Source: Streptomyces sp. NBC_00306 (GTDB lineage Bacteria > Actinomycetota > Actinomycetes > Streptomycetales > Streptomycetaceae). From it: a stretch of DNA of 64,000 nt. The notes under the pieces were generated by a model. It was given only the letters and a program-made list of their open reading frames with translations, made no database searches and was not told the origin of the DNA. Positions 41,625-48,626 of the stretch are shown piece by piece. The translations under genes were made by a program, and so were the position numbers. Numbering within the stretch: the stretch's first letter is position 1; each line of letters begins with the position of its first letter. The stretch lies in NCBI RefSeq assembly GCF_036169555.1, contig NZ_CP108032.1:7006001-7070000 (forward strand). Reading direction: 5' to 3'.

Positions 41625-42756
41625 GGTGCACGTTCCTTCTTCTGCCGGGATCGGCGGCTCTGCGTACGGCGGCGATCTGCGCCGCGTAGGTGTCCTGGCC
41701 CTCGGCCCCGCTGCCCGGCAGACCGGTGAGGCCCGGCAGCAGGTCGCCGAAGGCATTGACCTCGCCGACGGCGAAGCGCCGCCATCCGGTGGCGGGCAGC
41801 ACATCGACGCCCACCCGCAGCGAGCCGGGGAAACAGGCCGCGGCCCGCTCGCACAGCTCCAGCATGCCGGTCCAACTGCCGCCCGCTGCCTCGGTCGCGG
41901 CGCGGGCAGCCGCCAGATCCCCGCGTGCTCCGCCGAGATGGAGGTTCGTCATCGGAGAGCGGCTCGTTCTGACGACCGCGTGGGTGGCGCGGCCGGCGAC
42001 GACGACCACCCGCAGGTCGGCCGACCTTCCGCGTTGCGAGGCCTTGGGCACCCAGCGCTCGATGTGCAGACCGTCCGGTGCGAGGGCGTCGACGAGGGCC
42101 GCCACCTCACGCTCGGTCGAATAGCGGCGTACGCGCAGGGAGTTGAAGAGCCGGCCCTGATCGTCCCGCTCCACGGAGGTCGTCGCCTGCACTCGGCCGC
42201 CGCCTGCCGTCTCCACGGCGAGCACGCCCGACGCCGAGGAGCCGTGGGCGAGTTTGACGAACATCCGGCGCAGCCCGGTGTCCTGCTGCAGGGCACGGAC
42301 GTCCTCCCAGCCCCGTACCCTCGGTGCGGCTTCGCCGGACGTGGGCGAGTCGGGCACCGGGACCCCGGCTTCCCGCAACACACCGTGACAGCGCCGCTTG
42401 TCGAACAGCACCGCCAATTCGACCGGGTCGTCCAGCAACGTCGCTCCGGCACCCGTCGCGAGCTCCGCCACGGTCCTGGCGGCGCGCACGAACCGCTCGT
42501 ACCAGCGGGCCGTACCCTCGACCCTCGCCGCGTCGTCCATGCCCCGCAGCTCCCGGTCCACCAGCGGATCCTCGCCGGGCGACTCGATGCGGACCCACTC
42601 GCCGGGGCGGAACCGTGCCCGGCCGCGCAGCACGTCGATCCACGGCACGGCGCGCACGTCGATACCGTCGGCACGCGCCGCGTCCCGGTACAGCGTGACG
42701 CGGCGGTTGCCGGGGATGCCGACCACCGCGAGCCGCGGCGAGGGCCGCACTGTCAC
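41611..42756 (-). CDS. STM4014 family protein (ATP-grasp-like)
   Basis: A 381-aa protein of the STM4014 family. Its layout resembles an ATP-grasp ligase: an N-terminal pre-ATP-grasp fold (LAVVGIPGNRRVTLYRDAA), a lid and lysine region (RRMFVKLAHGSSASGVLAVE), then a metal-binding C-terminal segment with DLRVVVVAG and FAVGEVNAFGDLLPG. It may form amide or ester bonds on a peptide or metabolite. The GTG start overlaps the STM4015 stop (GTGA), and its own end overlaps the STM4013 start. The ligase assignment is inference from motifs. Confidence 0.85.
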   Translation of the reverse strand: MTVRPSPRLAVVGIPGNRRVTLYRDAARADGIDVRAVPWIDVLRGRARFRPGEWVRIESPGEDPLVDRELRGMDDAARVEGTARWYERFVRAARTVAELATGAGATLLDDPVELAVLFDKRRCHGVLREAGVPVPDSPTSGEAAPRVRGWEDVRALQQDTGLRRMFVKLAHGSSASGVLAVETAGGGRVQATTSVERDDQGRLFNSLRVRRYSTEREVAALVDALAPDGLHIERWVPKASQRGRSADLRVVVVAGRATHAVVRTSRSPMTNLHLGGARGDLAAARAATEAAGGSWTGMLELCERAAACFPGSLRVGVDVLPATGWRRFAVGEVNAFGDLLPGLTGLPGSGAEGQDTYAAQIAAVRRAADPGRRRNVHRATA

Positions 42757-43694
42757 TCCGCCACGGCCGTGTAGCGGTCCTCCCGGCCTTCCGCGCTCTC
42801 GTCCTCGGACAGGTCGACCTCCACGCCGTCCGCCCCGAACGCGCCGGACAGCCGGTCGGCCATCGGCTTGCTGATGAAGTGGTGGTGCAGATCGAGCTTC
42901 TTCAGATGTGAGAGCGGCTGCCCGTTCAGCAGGGCTTCGGCACCTTCGTCGCCCAGCGTGCCCATCGAGAGATCGAGGGTCTCCAGCCGCGCGACGACCG
43001 GGGCGCCGGCCACCGCCACGGCGATCTCGTCCTGTATCTCGCTGTTGCGCAGGGCCAGATACGTCAGGGAAGGAAGCCGGGTGCCCGCGAGGATCGGTTC
43101 CAGATCGGACACATCGGCGTTCGCGCCGTACCAGGAGGTGCCGAGCCAGAGGTCGAGGTGCTCCAGCGCGGGCAGATCACTCGCCGCGACACCGCGCACC
43201 ACGGCCGCGTCCAGTCCGCCCGCCTCGATGGTGAGCGAGCGGAGCTTCTCGTGCCGCACGGCGGGAAAGGCCAGGCCCTGACCGCCGCGCACCCCGAACT
43301 CCAGGAGCTCGGGATAGGCGTCGAGGAGTGGCGTCACCAGCCCCTGGTTGATCCAGGAGATCTCGCACTCCTCGTACGTGATGTCGCCGACGAACAGCGC
43401 CCGCAGCCGCGGAAGTCGCTCGCGGGCCTCGACCAGCGCCGAGATGATGGGCTCCGGACCGGAGTCGAACGCCTCGCTCCACGGCCCGACGATCAGCGCC
43501 CGCACCTGCGTGGTGTCCACCGCGCCGAGGAAGCGGGCGAAGGCTTCCTCCCACTCCTCCTCGCTGTCGTACGAGTCGACCGCTATCCGCCACGCCACAG
43601 AAGGCACGCTCGGCAGTTCGGCCTTCGACCCGGCGTCGGGGAAGTCGAACACGGGCAGCCCGTGCAGCTCCTGCAGATGCTCCGAAATGGTCAT
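42753..43694 (-). CDS. STM4015 family leucine-rich repeat protein
   Basis: A 313-aa LRR protein of the STM4015 family and first gene of the STM4011-4015 operon. It begins TISEHLQELHGLPVFDFPD. Several ribonuclease-inhibitor-like LRRs follow (LPRLRALFVGD, LPALEHLDLWLG, LPSLTYLALRNSEIQDE, VARLETLDLSMGTLGDEGAEAL, LSHLKKLDLHHHFIS). The fold suggests a protein-binding scaffold, perhaps docking the enzymes or substrate. The ATG at 43694 has GGAG five nucleotides upstream. A TTGTCAGTG-N8-TAGAAC motif lies 57 bp upstream of the start codon. Confidence 0.88.
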   Translation of the reverse strand: MTISEHLQELHGLPVFDFPDAGSKAELPSVPSVAWRIAVDSYDSEEEWEEAFARFLGAVDTTQVRALIVGPWSEAFDSGPEPIISALVEARERLPRLRALFVGDITYEECEISWINQGLVTPLLDAYPELLEFGVRGGQGLAFPAVRHEKLRSLTIEAGGLDAAVVRGVAASDLPALEHLDLWLGTSWYGANADVSDLEPILAGTRLPSLTYLALRNSEIQDEIAVAVAGAPVVARLETLDLSMGTLGDEGAEALLNGQPLSHLKKLDLHHHFISKPMADRLSGAFGADGVEVDLSEDESAEGREDRYTAVAE

Positions 43695-43750
43695 GCGGGC
43701 TCCAGACACCGGACGGTGCGGTCGGGACGGCGTACATCGCTGACGAGCAG

Positions 43751-43774
43751 AGTTCTACCAAGCCGCACTGACAA
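43751..43774 (-). promoter_or_regulatory. PafBC/RecA-NDp-like promoter of the STM4015-4011 operon
   Basis: On the minus strand, TTGTCAGTG is separated by exactly eight bases from TAGAAC. This fits the actinobacterial RecA-independent DNA-damage promoter consensus TTGTCRGTG-N8-TAnnnT, except that the last base is C, with T next. A transcription start about 7 nt on would leave a ~50-nt leader before the STM4015 ATG, a normal distance. Confidence 0.65.
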
Positions 43775-43869
43775 CGCTCTCCGCGGGGCCGGGCGACCGC
43801 GGCCGCGTCGCCGGACGAGGCCGGTCCGCCCGGGGCCCGATCGCCGTGCCGCCGCTGGTCCGGGCGGCG

Positions 43870-43892
43870 TTGTCAGACCCTGCCTCTAGCGT
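43870..43892 (+). promoter_or_regulatory. PafBC/RecA-NDp-like promoter of the DUF6745 operon
   Basis: TTGTCAGAC, eight bases, then TAGCGT on the plus strand. It matches TTGTCRGTG-N8-TAnnnT at all positions except two (AC instead of TG at positions 8-9). It lies 46 bp before the ATG of the 108-aa protein and is oriented divergently from the matching element at 43751-43774. Confidence 0.55.
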
Positions 43893-43938
43893 CGGTATCA
43901 GCTTCGGCGCACTCGGCGTCGGAAGTGAGGGGAGAGCC

Positions 43939-44265
43939 ATGTACCGGCAGGGAGATGTGCTGATCGTGCCCGTCGCGGAGGAGGCTGTGCCGTCGCACAT
44001 CGCGGGCACTCCCGGTGAGGCGCGGGACGGGCGGGGGCGGCTGGTCCTCGCGCTCGGCGAGGTGACGGGCCATGCCCACGCGGTCACCGGGCCCGGCCGG
44101 CTGGTGCGCGAACCGGGGCCGTTCGGCCCGATGGTCCTCCAACTGCCGGAGGGCGGCCGGGTGGTGCACGAGGAGCACGCGGCGATCACGCTGCCGAAGG
44201 GCTGGTACCGCGTCGTGCGCCAGCGCGAGTACCTGCCGGGCGCGGTGCGCATCGTCGCGGACTGA
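43939..44265 (+). CDS. Conserved hypothetical protein (108 aa) upstream of the DUF6745 gene
   Basis: A 108-aa soluble protein with a compact, beta-rich pattern: MYRQGDVLIVPV, then LVLALGEVTGHAHAV, VLQLPEGGRVVHEEHAAITLP and WYRVVRQREYLPG. The His-containing stretches (GHAHAV, HEEHA) could bind metal, as in a cupin or double-psi barrel, but I do not recognise a named family. The ATG has GGGGAG six bases upstream. It precedes the DUF6745 gene by about 105 bp and probably shares its promoter. Confidence 0.8.
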   Translation: MYRQGDVLIVPVAEEAVPSHIAGTPGEARDGRGRLVLALGEVTGHAHAVTGPGRLVREPGPFGPMVLQLPEGGRVVHEEHAAITLPKGWYRVVRQREYLPGAVRIVAD

Positions 44266-44295
44266 ACGACGAGCGGGACGGCAGGCACAGAGACA

Positions 44296-44329
44296 CACAA
44301 CGCACAGAGCAACACAACGCACAGAGCAA
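44296..44329. repeat. 17-bp tandem repeat in the spacer before the DUF6745 gene
   Basis: Two exact copies of CACAACGCACAGAGCAA (44296-44312 and 44313-44329) are followed by a related CAGCAACAGCGACA stretch. The tract is A/C-rich and unlike the surrounding G-rich DNA. It lies in the untranslated spacer between the 108-aa protein and DUF6745 genes. Confidence 0.8.
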
Positions 44330-44369
44330 CAGCAACAGCGACACGGCCGGACAGGGGACGGGGAAGAAC

Positions 44370-45419
44370 ATGCAGGACGTGGACATGTGGCGGGCCGTGG
44401 CGACGGCCACCGGCCCGGCGGACCGGGCGGCGGCCGAGGAGGGCCTGCGCCTCGCCTACCGCACCGCGGGGCTCGCGGAGCCGGAGCGGATCATCTGGGC
44501 CGCCTCGCCCCGTTCGGGCGTGAGCGAGGTGCGTGCCCTCCAGGGCGCCGGACGCTCCGTCCGCGACGAGGTACGCACCAGGCCCTGGGCCGAGGAACGC
44601 CGCCGTGTCCACGACGAGTTGGGCCCGGCGGGCTGGACGGAGCTGTGGAGCGTGACCGGCGCCCGGCTCTGGGACGGCACCCGCGCACTCGCCGAGCGGA
44701 TCCGGACAGGTGTGGTGGACGACCTCCTCGCCGGAGAGCAGACCGAGACGCCTGCGGACCCGGCGACGCGGGGCGCCGCGACGCGGGCAGCCGAGACCGC
44801 GATACGCCTGATCCTGCTGGACGCCGTGCTCGGACAGCACGACGCGGCCTGGCTCGCCGCCTTCGACGGCCGCAGCGAACGGCTCAACGGGCTGGCCCGT
44901 GTCGCTCGCCAGGCCTGCTGGTGGTGGCCGTTCGAGAAGGCGGTCGTGATCTGCGAACGGCCCGTGGAACTGCACCGTGACGAGGCGGGCCGGCTCGACC
45001 ACGGAGAAGGACCCGCGCTCGCCTTCTCCGACGGATTCGCTCTCCACGCATGGCGGGGCATGCCCGTGCCCGCCGCGTTCCTGCGGGAACTCTCCTCGCT
45101 CACACCCCAGCGCATACGCACCGAGGAGAACGCGGAACTGCGCCGGGTGATGCTCGAGTACTACGGCTACGACCGCTACCTCGCCGAGTCGGGTGCCCAG
45201 CCGGTCCACACCGACGAGTCCGGCACTCTGTGGCGGATCGCGCTGACCGACGACGAGGACGTGGTGATGGTCGAGGTGCTCAACTCCACCCCGGAGCCGG
45301 ACGGCACACACCGCACCTACTGGCTGCGAGTGCCGCCCACGACCAGGACCGCGAGGGAAGGCGTGGCCTGGACCTTCGGCCTCGCGGAGGAGGCGTACGA
45401 ACCACTGCTGCAGACCTGA
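44370..45419 (+). CDS. DUF6745 domain-containing protein
   Basis: A 349-aa protein of the DUF6745 type. It has a helical N-terminal half. The characteristic segment is WWWPFEKAVVICERPVELHRDEAGRLDHGEGPALAFSDGFALHAWRG, and the C-terminal part contains LWRIALTDDEDVVMVEVLNSTPEPDG and VPPTTRTAREGVAWTFGL. No catalytic motif is obvious. GGGGAAG precedes the ATG. With the upstream 108-aa protein it forms an operon divergent from the STM4011-4015 genes and may belong to the same pathway. Confidence 0.85.
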   Translation: MQDVDMWRAVATATGPADRAAAEEGLRLAYRTAGLAEPERIIWAASPRSGVSEVRALQGAGRSVRDEVRTRPWAEERRRVHDELGPAGWTELWSVTGARLWDGTRALAERIRTGVVDDLLAGEQTETPADPATRGAATRAAETAIRLILLDAVLGQHDAAWLAAFDGRSERLNGLARVARQACWWWPFEKAVVICERPVELHRDEAGRLDHGEGPALAFSDGFALHAWRGMPVPAAFLRELSSLTPQRIRTEENAELRRVMLEYYGYDRYLAESGAQPVHTDESGTLWRIALTDDEDVVMVEVLNSTPEPDGTHRTYWLRVPPTTRTAREGVAWTFGLAEEAYEPLLQT

Positions 45420-45564
45420 GCGGGGTCGGACCCCGGGCAGATCGGACCTGAGCAGATCAGACGTGCGCGGAACGGGCCTGAGCCGGTCGGACCGTCTGCG
45501 GCCCGACCGGCACGGACCTGAACTGCTCCCGATCGACCTCTCGGATCCGGGACCGACCAGCCCC

Positions 45565-45592
45565 GGCCCCGGGTCCGACCGGTCCCGGGGCC
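45565..45592. terminator. Bidirectional hairpin between DUF6745 and PfkB genes
   Basis: GGCCCCGGG pairs perfectly with CCCGGGGCC across a 10-nt loop. It sits in a 220-bp gap between convergent genes that is otherwise filled with degenerate GGACCTGA- and GATCGGAC-like repeats. No gene is seen in the gap. Confidence 0.6.
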
Positions 45593-45639
45593 GACGGCCC
45601 CGCACCCGGCCGGCTCAGGCCAAGCCTGCTCGGACCGGC

Positions 45640-46611
45640 TCAGACCTGTGCCGCGCGGATCTGCTCCTGGCCGATCAGTGCGGTACTGCCCTCGCCCGTA
45701 CAGGCGTGGGCGCCGGCGAGCGCTCCCAGCCGGGCGCACTCCTCCAGGTCGCGTCCGCCCAGCTTTCCGTAGAGGAAGCCGCTGACGTAGGCGTCTCCGG
45801 CGCCATTGGAGTCGACCACACGGCCGGGCGGGGCGACGGCGGGCACCGGTCGCGGTGTACTGCTCCCGTCGCGAGTGAGGAGATACGAGCCGCCGGCCCC
45901 GGCTGTCGCGACCACGGCCTGCGCGCGGCCGTCGCGCAGGATCTCCCGCATCACGTTCGCGATGCGCTCACCGGCGCCCGCGGCGCTGAGAAAGACGAGA
46001 TCCGCACGCAGGGCGAACTCCCGCTGGTGGTCCGCGAGTCCGTCCCAGTCGTGCAGATCGGTGGATACGGGGACACCGAGTTCCTCGATGTCGTCGAAGA
46101 GGAAGCGAGCGAAGTTCACGATCGACAAATGGACATGGCGGGCCTGCCGCAGATGAGGGAGGTAGGCATCGCGCGGCATCCGCAGATCGGCGGGGTCGCG
46201 GCCGTCGTAGAACGACATGCGGTGGCCGGACGGATCGACCAGATTGACCGCCCGGCGGGTTCCGGCGGGGGATATCAGTGCCTCGAACGCGACATCACCG
46301 GCGGCCAGCCGTTCCCGGACCTGGCGGCCCGGCCAGTCGTCGCCTATGTAGTCGAGGAGGGTGACGTTCAGGCCCAGGGCCCGGCAGCCCAGGGCCACGT
46401 TTCCGCCGGTGTGGCCGGGCCATTCGAGGATGGGGCCGACACCGAGCGAGTCGGAGAGCGGTACGGGCAGCGTGTCGACACGGACGACCGTGTCCACACC
46501 GGTGCCACCGATGACGAGTACGTCGGGGGGTGTATCGGAGGGAGGCACATCGGGAGAGGAAGAGGAAAGGGGGGCGGTATGTTCCGTCTGGCGCTGCGAC
46601 AGGTGCGACAC
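45640..46611 (-). CDS. PfkB family carbohydrate kinase
   Basis: About 323 aa with the ribokinase fold. An N-terminal VLVIGGTGVDTVVRVD is followed by the substrate motif GGNVALGCRALGLNVTLLDYIGDD and the ATP/anion-hole motif VVDSNGAGDAYVSGFLYG with catalytic Asp. It phosphorylates a sugar or nucleoside that cannot be defined from sequence. The GTG start at 46611 lacks a good ribosome binding site and the first ~28 residues are Ser/Pro-rich. It lies 86 bp downstream of a TetR gene on the same strand. Confidence 0.88.
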   Translation of the reverse strand: MSHLSQRQTEHTAPLSSSSPDVPPSDTPPDVLVIGGTGVDTVVRVDTLPVPLSDSLGVGPILEWPGHTGGNVALGCRALGLNVTLLDYIGDDWPGRQVRERLAAGDVAFEALISPAGTRRAVNLVDPSGHRMSFYDGRDPADLRMPRDAYLPHLRQARHVHLSIVNFARFLFDDIEELGVPVSTDLHDWDGLADHQREFALRADLVFLSAAGAGERIANVMREILRDGRAQAVVATAGAGGSYLLTRDGSSTPRPVPAVAPPGRVVDSNGAGDAYVSGFLYGKLGGRDLEECARLGALAGAHACTGEGSTALIGQEQIRAAQV

Positions 46612-46697
46612 AGTTGCCCAGTATGGCTGTTGGGACTCCTGTGGTGCAGGCGATGACCGGTCAGGGGGAGGCGTTGGACGGCCAACCGGTGGTCCGG

Positions 46698-47318
46698 TCA
46701 GCGGGTGGCGGCGGCGAGTTCCGCGCGCTCCAGGCCGAGTTCACGGGCGAGCGCCTCGTCGGTCCACTCCAGCATCGCGGCCCGGGACAGCGAACCGCCG
46801 TACGACGTCATCTGGACGGCGAGACCGTCGAGGAACGCGGTCAGCCGCCACGCCGCCGCCGCGGGATCGTCGCAGGGGAACTCGCCCTCGGCGGCGCCCT
46901 GCGAGATGACCTCGGTCAGAGCGGCCTTCCACTGCTGGTCGAGGTCACGGGCGACCTCGCGGAGCGCGGGCTCGCGCAGCGATGCCGCCCAGCTCTCGAT
47001 CCACAGCCGCCAGCCCTTGGCGGTGCCGGTGGGCGCGTACCAGCGGACGGCCGATCGCAGTCGGCGCACCGCGGTCGTGCGGCGGCCCAGCAGTTTGCGC
47101 AGATGGGCCAGGTCGCCGTCGGCGGCATGCGTGAACGCCGCCGCGACGAGCTTCTCCTTGGTCGAGAAGTGGTACAGGACCAGCGCGTTGCTCACCCCGA
47201 GGGACGCGGCCACATCGGCGATGCGTACGGCAGCGACACCGCGTTCCTCGATCTGCGCGACGGCAGCACCGAGAAGCTCCTCACGCCGCTCCGCCACGCT
47301 CAACCGGACTCTTGCCAC
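46698..47318 (-). CDS. TetR/AcrR family transcriptional regulator
   Basis: A 206-aa repressor. The N-terminal HTH is LLGAAVAQIEERGVAAVRIADVAASLGVSNALVLYHFSTKEKLV (about 16-59). A helical ligand-binding domain with the C-terminal TetR_C-like FLDGLAVQMTSYGG follows. The GTG at 47318 has GGGTGAG about 5 nt upstream. Targets may include itself, the downstream PfkB kinase or the upstream dehydrogenase; no operator was found close to its start. Confidence 0.88.
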   Translation of the reverse strand: MARVRLSVAERREELLGAAVAQIEERGVAAVRIADVAASLGVSNALVLYHFSTKEKLVAAAFTHAADGDLAHLRKLLGRRTTAVRRLRSAVRWYAPTGTAKGWRLWIESWAASLREPALREVARDLDQQWKAALTEVISQGAAEGEFPCDDPAAAAWRLTAFLDGLAVQMTSYGGSLSRAAMLEWTDEALARELGLERAELAAATR

Positions 47319-47447
47319 GTTCTCACCCTACACAGCCGATCTTGGTGGGAGCCATGGATGTGCGTCCGGGCCGGCCGCCGGCGTGACCTGCCCCGGGGGC
47401 CTCACCGTCGGCGCCGTCGTCGGCGGGCCACAGTGCGGGGGCTGCCG

Positions 47448-48626
47448 TCAGCGGTACCAGCCGAAGCGTTCGGCGATGACCGGCAGCCGGTCGGCGACGA
47501 TGGCGTGCGCGGCCGCCCGCGGGGTGGTGCCGTCCGCCTCCGCCCGCGCCAGCATCTGGTCGATCAGCTCGCGCATCGACCGACGGGTGTACGCGAACGC
47601 CTCACCCGCATCGGCCTCGATGTCCCCGAACAGGGTCCACCACCACCAGGCGTTGGTGCCGGAGTTGACCACCACGTCCGGCAGTACGGTGACGCCCCGC
47701 CCGGCGAGCAGTTCCTCCGCCTCCTGGAGCACCGGCATGTTCGCCGCCTCCACGATCCACGAGGCGGTGATCTGCGCCTGGTTGGCCGTGTCGATCGCAT
47801 ACGACACCGCGGCGGGCACCAGCACCTCGGCATCCACCGACAGCCAGGCGTCGCCCGGCAGTTCCAGGTCCTCGGGGCGAAGTGCCGTCCGGTCGACGGT
47901 GCCGTAGGAGTCACGTGCGGCGAGGAGCGCGTCGACGTCCAGGCCGTCCGGGTTGGCGACCGTGCCCTTGATGTCGGCGACGGCCACGATCTTCAGTCCG
48001 GCGCGCGCGAGGAACCGCGCCGTGGCTCCGCCCATCGTGCCGAGCCCCTGTACGGACACCCGCGTGCCCTCGTGGGCGACGCCCGCACGGTCGAGCGCCA
48101 CCAGGACCGACTCGGCGACACCGCAGCCGCCGACGAGTTCGTCGAGTCCGATGCCGTCGACCTCGACGGCGAAGGCGTCCGCGAGCCGCCGGCGGGCCGT
48201 GGCCTCGTCGTCCAGCAGGTGGTACACGGCCTGGATGGAGGAGACCAGTCCCGCCTCCGACGCGGCGCGGTCGACGATGTCCTGCGTCAGCCCGAGGTCC
48301 TCGCCGGTGGTCCACATCGCCTCGACATACGGGCGCACGGCCCGCAGATAGCGGACGAGGATGCCGTACGCGCGCGGGTCCTGCGGATCGCAGTCGATGC
48401 CGCCCTTCGCGCCCCCGAGAGGGATGTACTTCCCGTCCGGGTTGTAGTGCAGGGCCTCCTTCATGGTCATCCCGCGGGCGAGACCCGCCACTTCGTCGAG
48501 CGTGCAGCCCTCCCGCATCCGCAGACCGCCACTGGAGACTCCGCGCACGAGCCGGTCGATCACCAGATGGCCCTGGCGGCCGGTGACATGGTCGGTCCAG
48601 GTGAGCGAGAGCACGGGGGCGGTCAT
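47448..48626 (-). CDS. Glu/Leu/Phe/Val dehydrogenase family protein
   Basis: A 392-aa amino-acid dehydrogenase. The catalytic-lysine motif is IPLGGAKGGIDCDP (Lys about 74), and the NAD-binding glycine motif is VQGLGTMGGATARF. The C-terminal sequence is VVNSGTNAWWWWTLFGD. Members oxidatively deaminate glutamate, leucine or valine. The run of tryptophans near the substrate side is unusual. GAGGAG precedes the ATG. The start overlaps the ThDP-enzyme stop (ATGA), so the two are co-translated and may act on one branched-chain or keto-acid pathway. Confidence 0.88.
   Translation of the reverse strand: MTAPVLSLTWTDHVTGRQGHLVIDRLVRGVSSGGLRMREGCTLDEVAGLARGMTMKEALHYNPDGKYIPLGGAKGGIDCDPQDPRAYGILVRYLRAVRPYVEAMWTTGEDLGLTQDIVDRAASEAGLVSSIQAVYHLLDDEATARRRLADAFAVEVDGIGLDELVGGCGVAESVLVALDRAGVAHEGTRVSVQGLGTMGGATARFLARAGLKIVAVADIKGTVANPDGLDVDALLAARDSYGTVDRTALRPEDLELPGDAWLSVDAEVLVPAAVSYAIDTANQAQITASWIVEAANMPVLQEAEELLAGRGVTVLPDVVVNSGTNAWWWWTLFGDIEADAGEAFAYTRRSMRELIDQMLARAEADGTTPRAAAHAIVADRLPVIAERFGWYR

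Noticed and set aside
43755-45605. A 616-codon minus-strand frame opposite the 108-aa protein and DUF6745 genes
   Set aside because: It is an Arg/Gly/Pro-rich shadow. The plus-strand genes have ribosome binding sites and conserved patterns.
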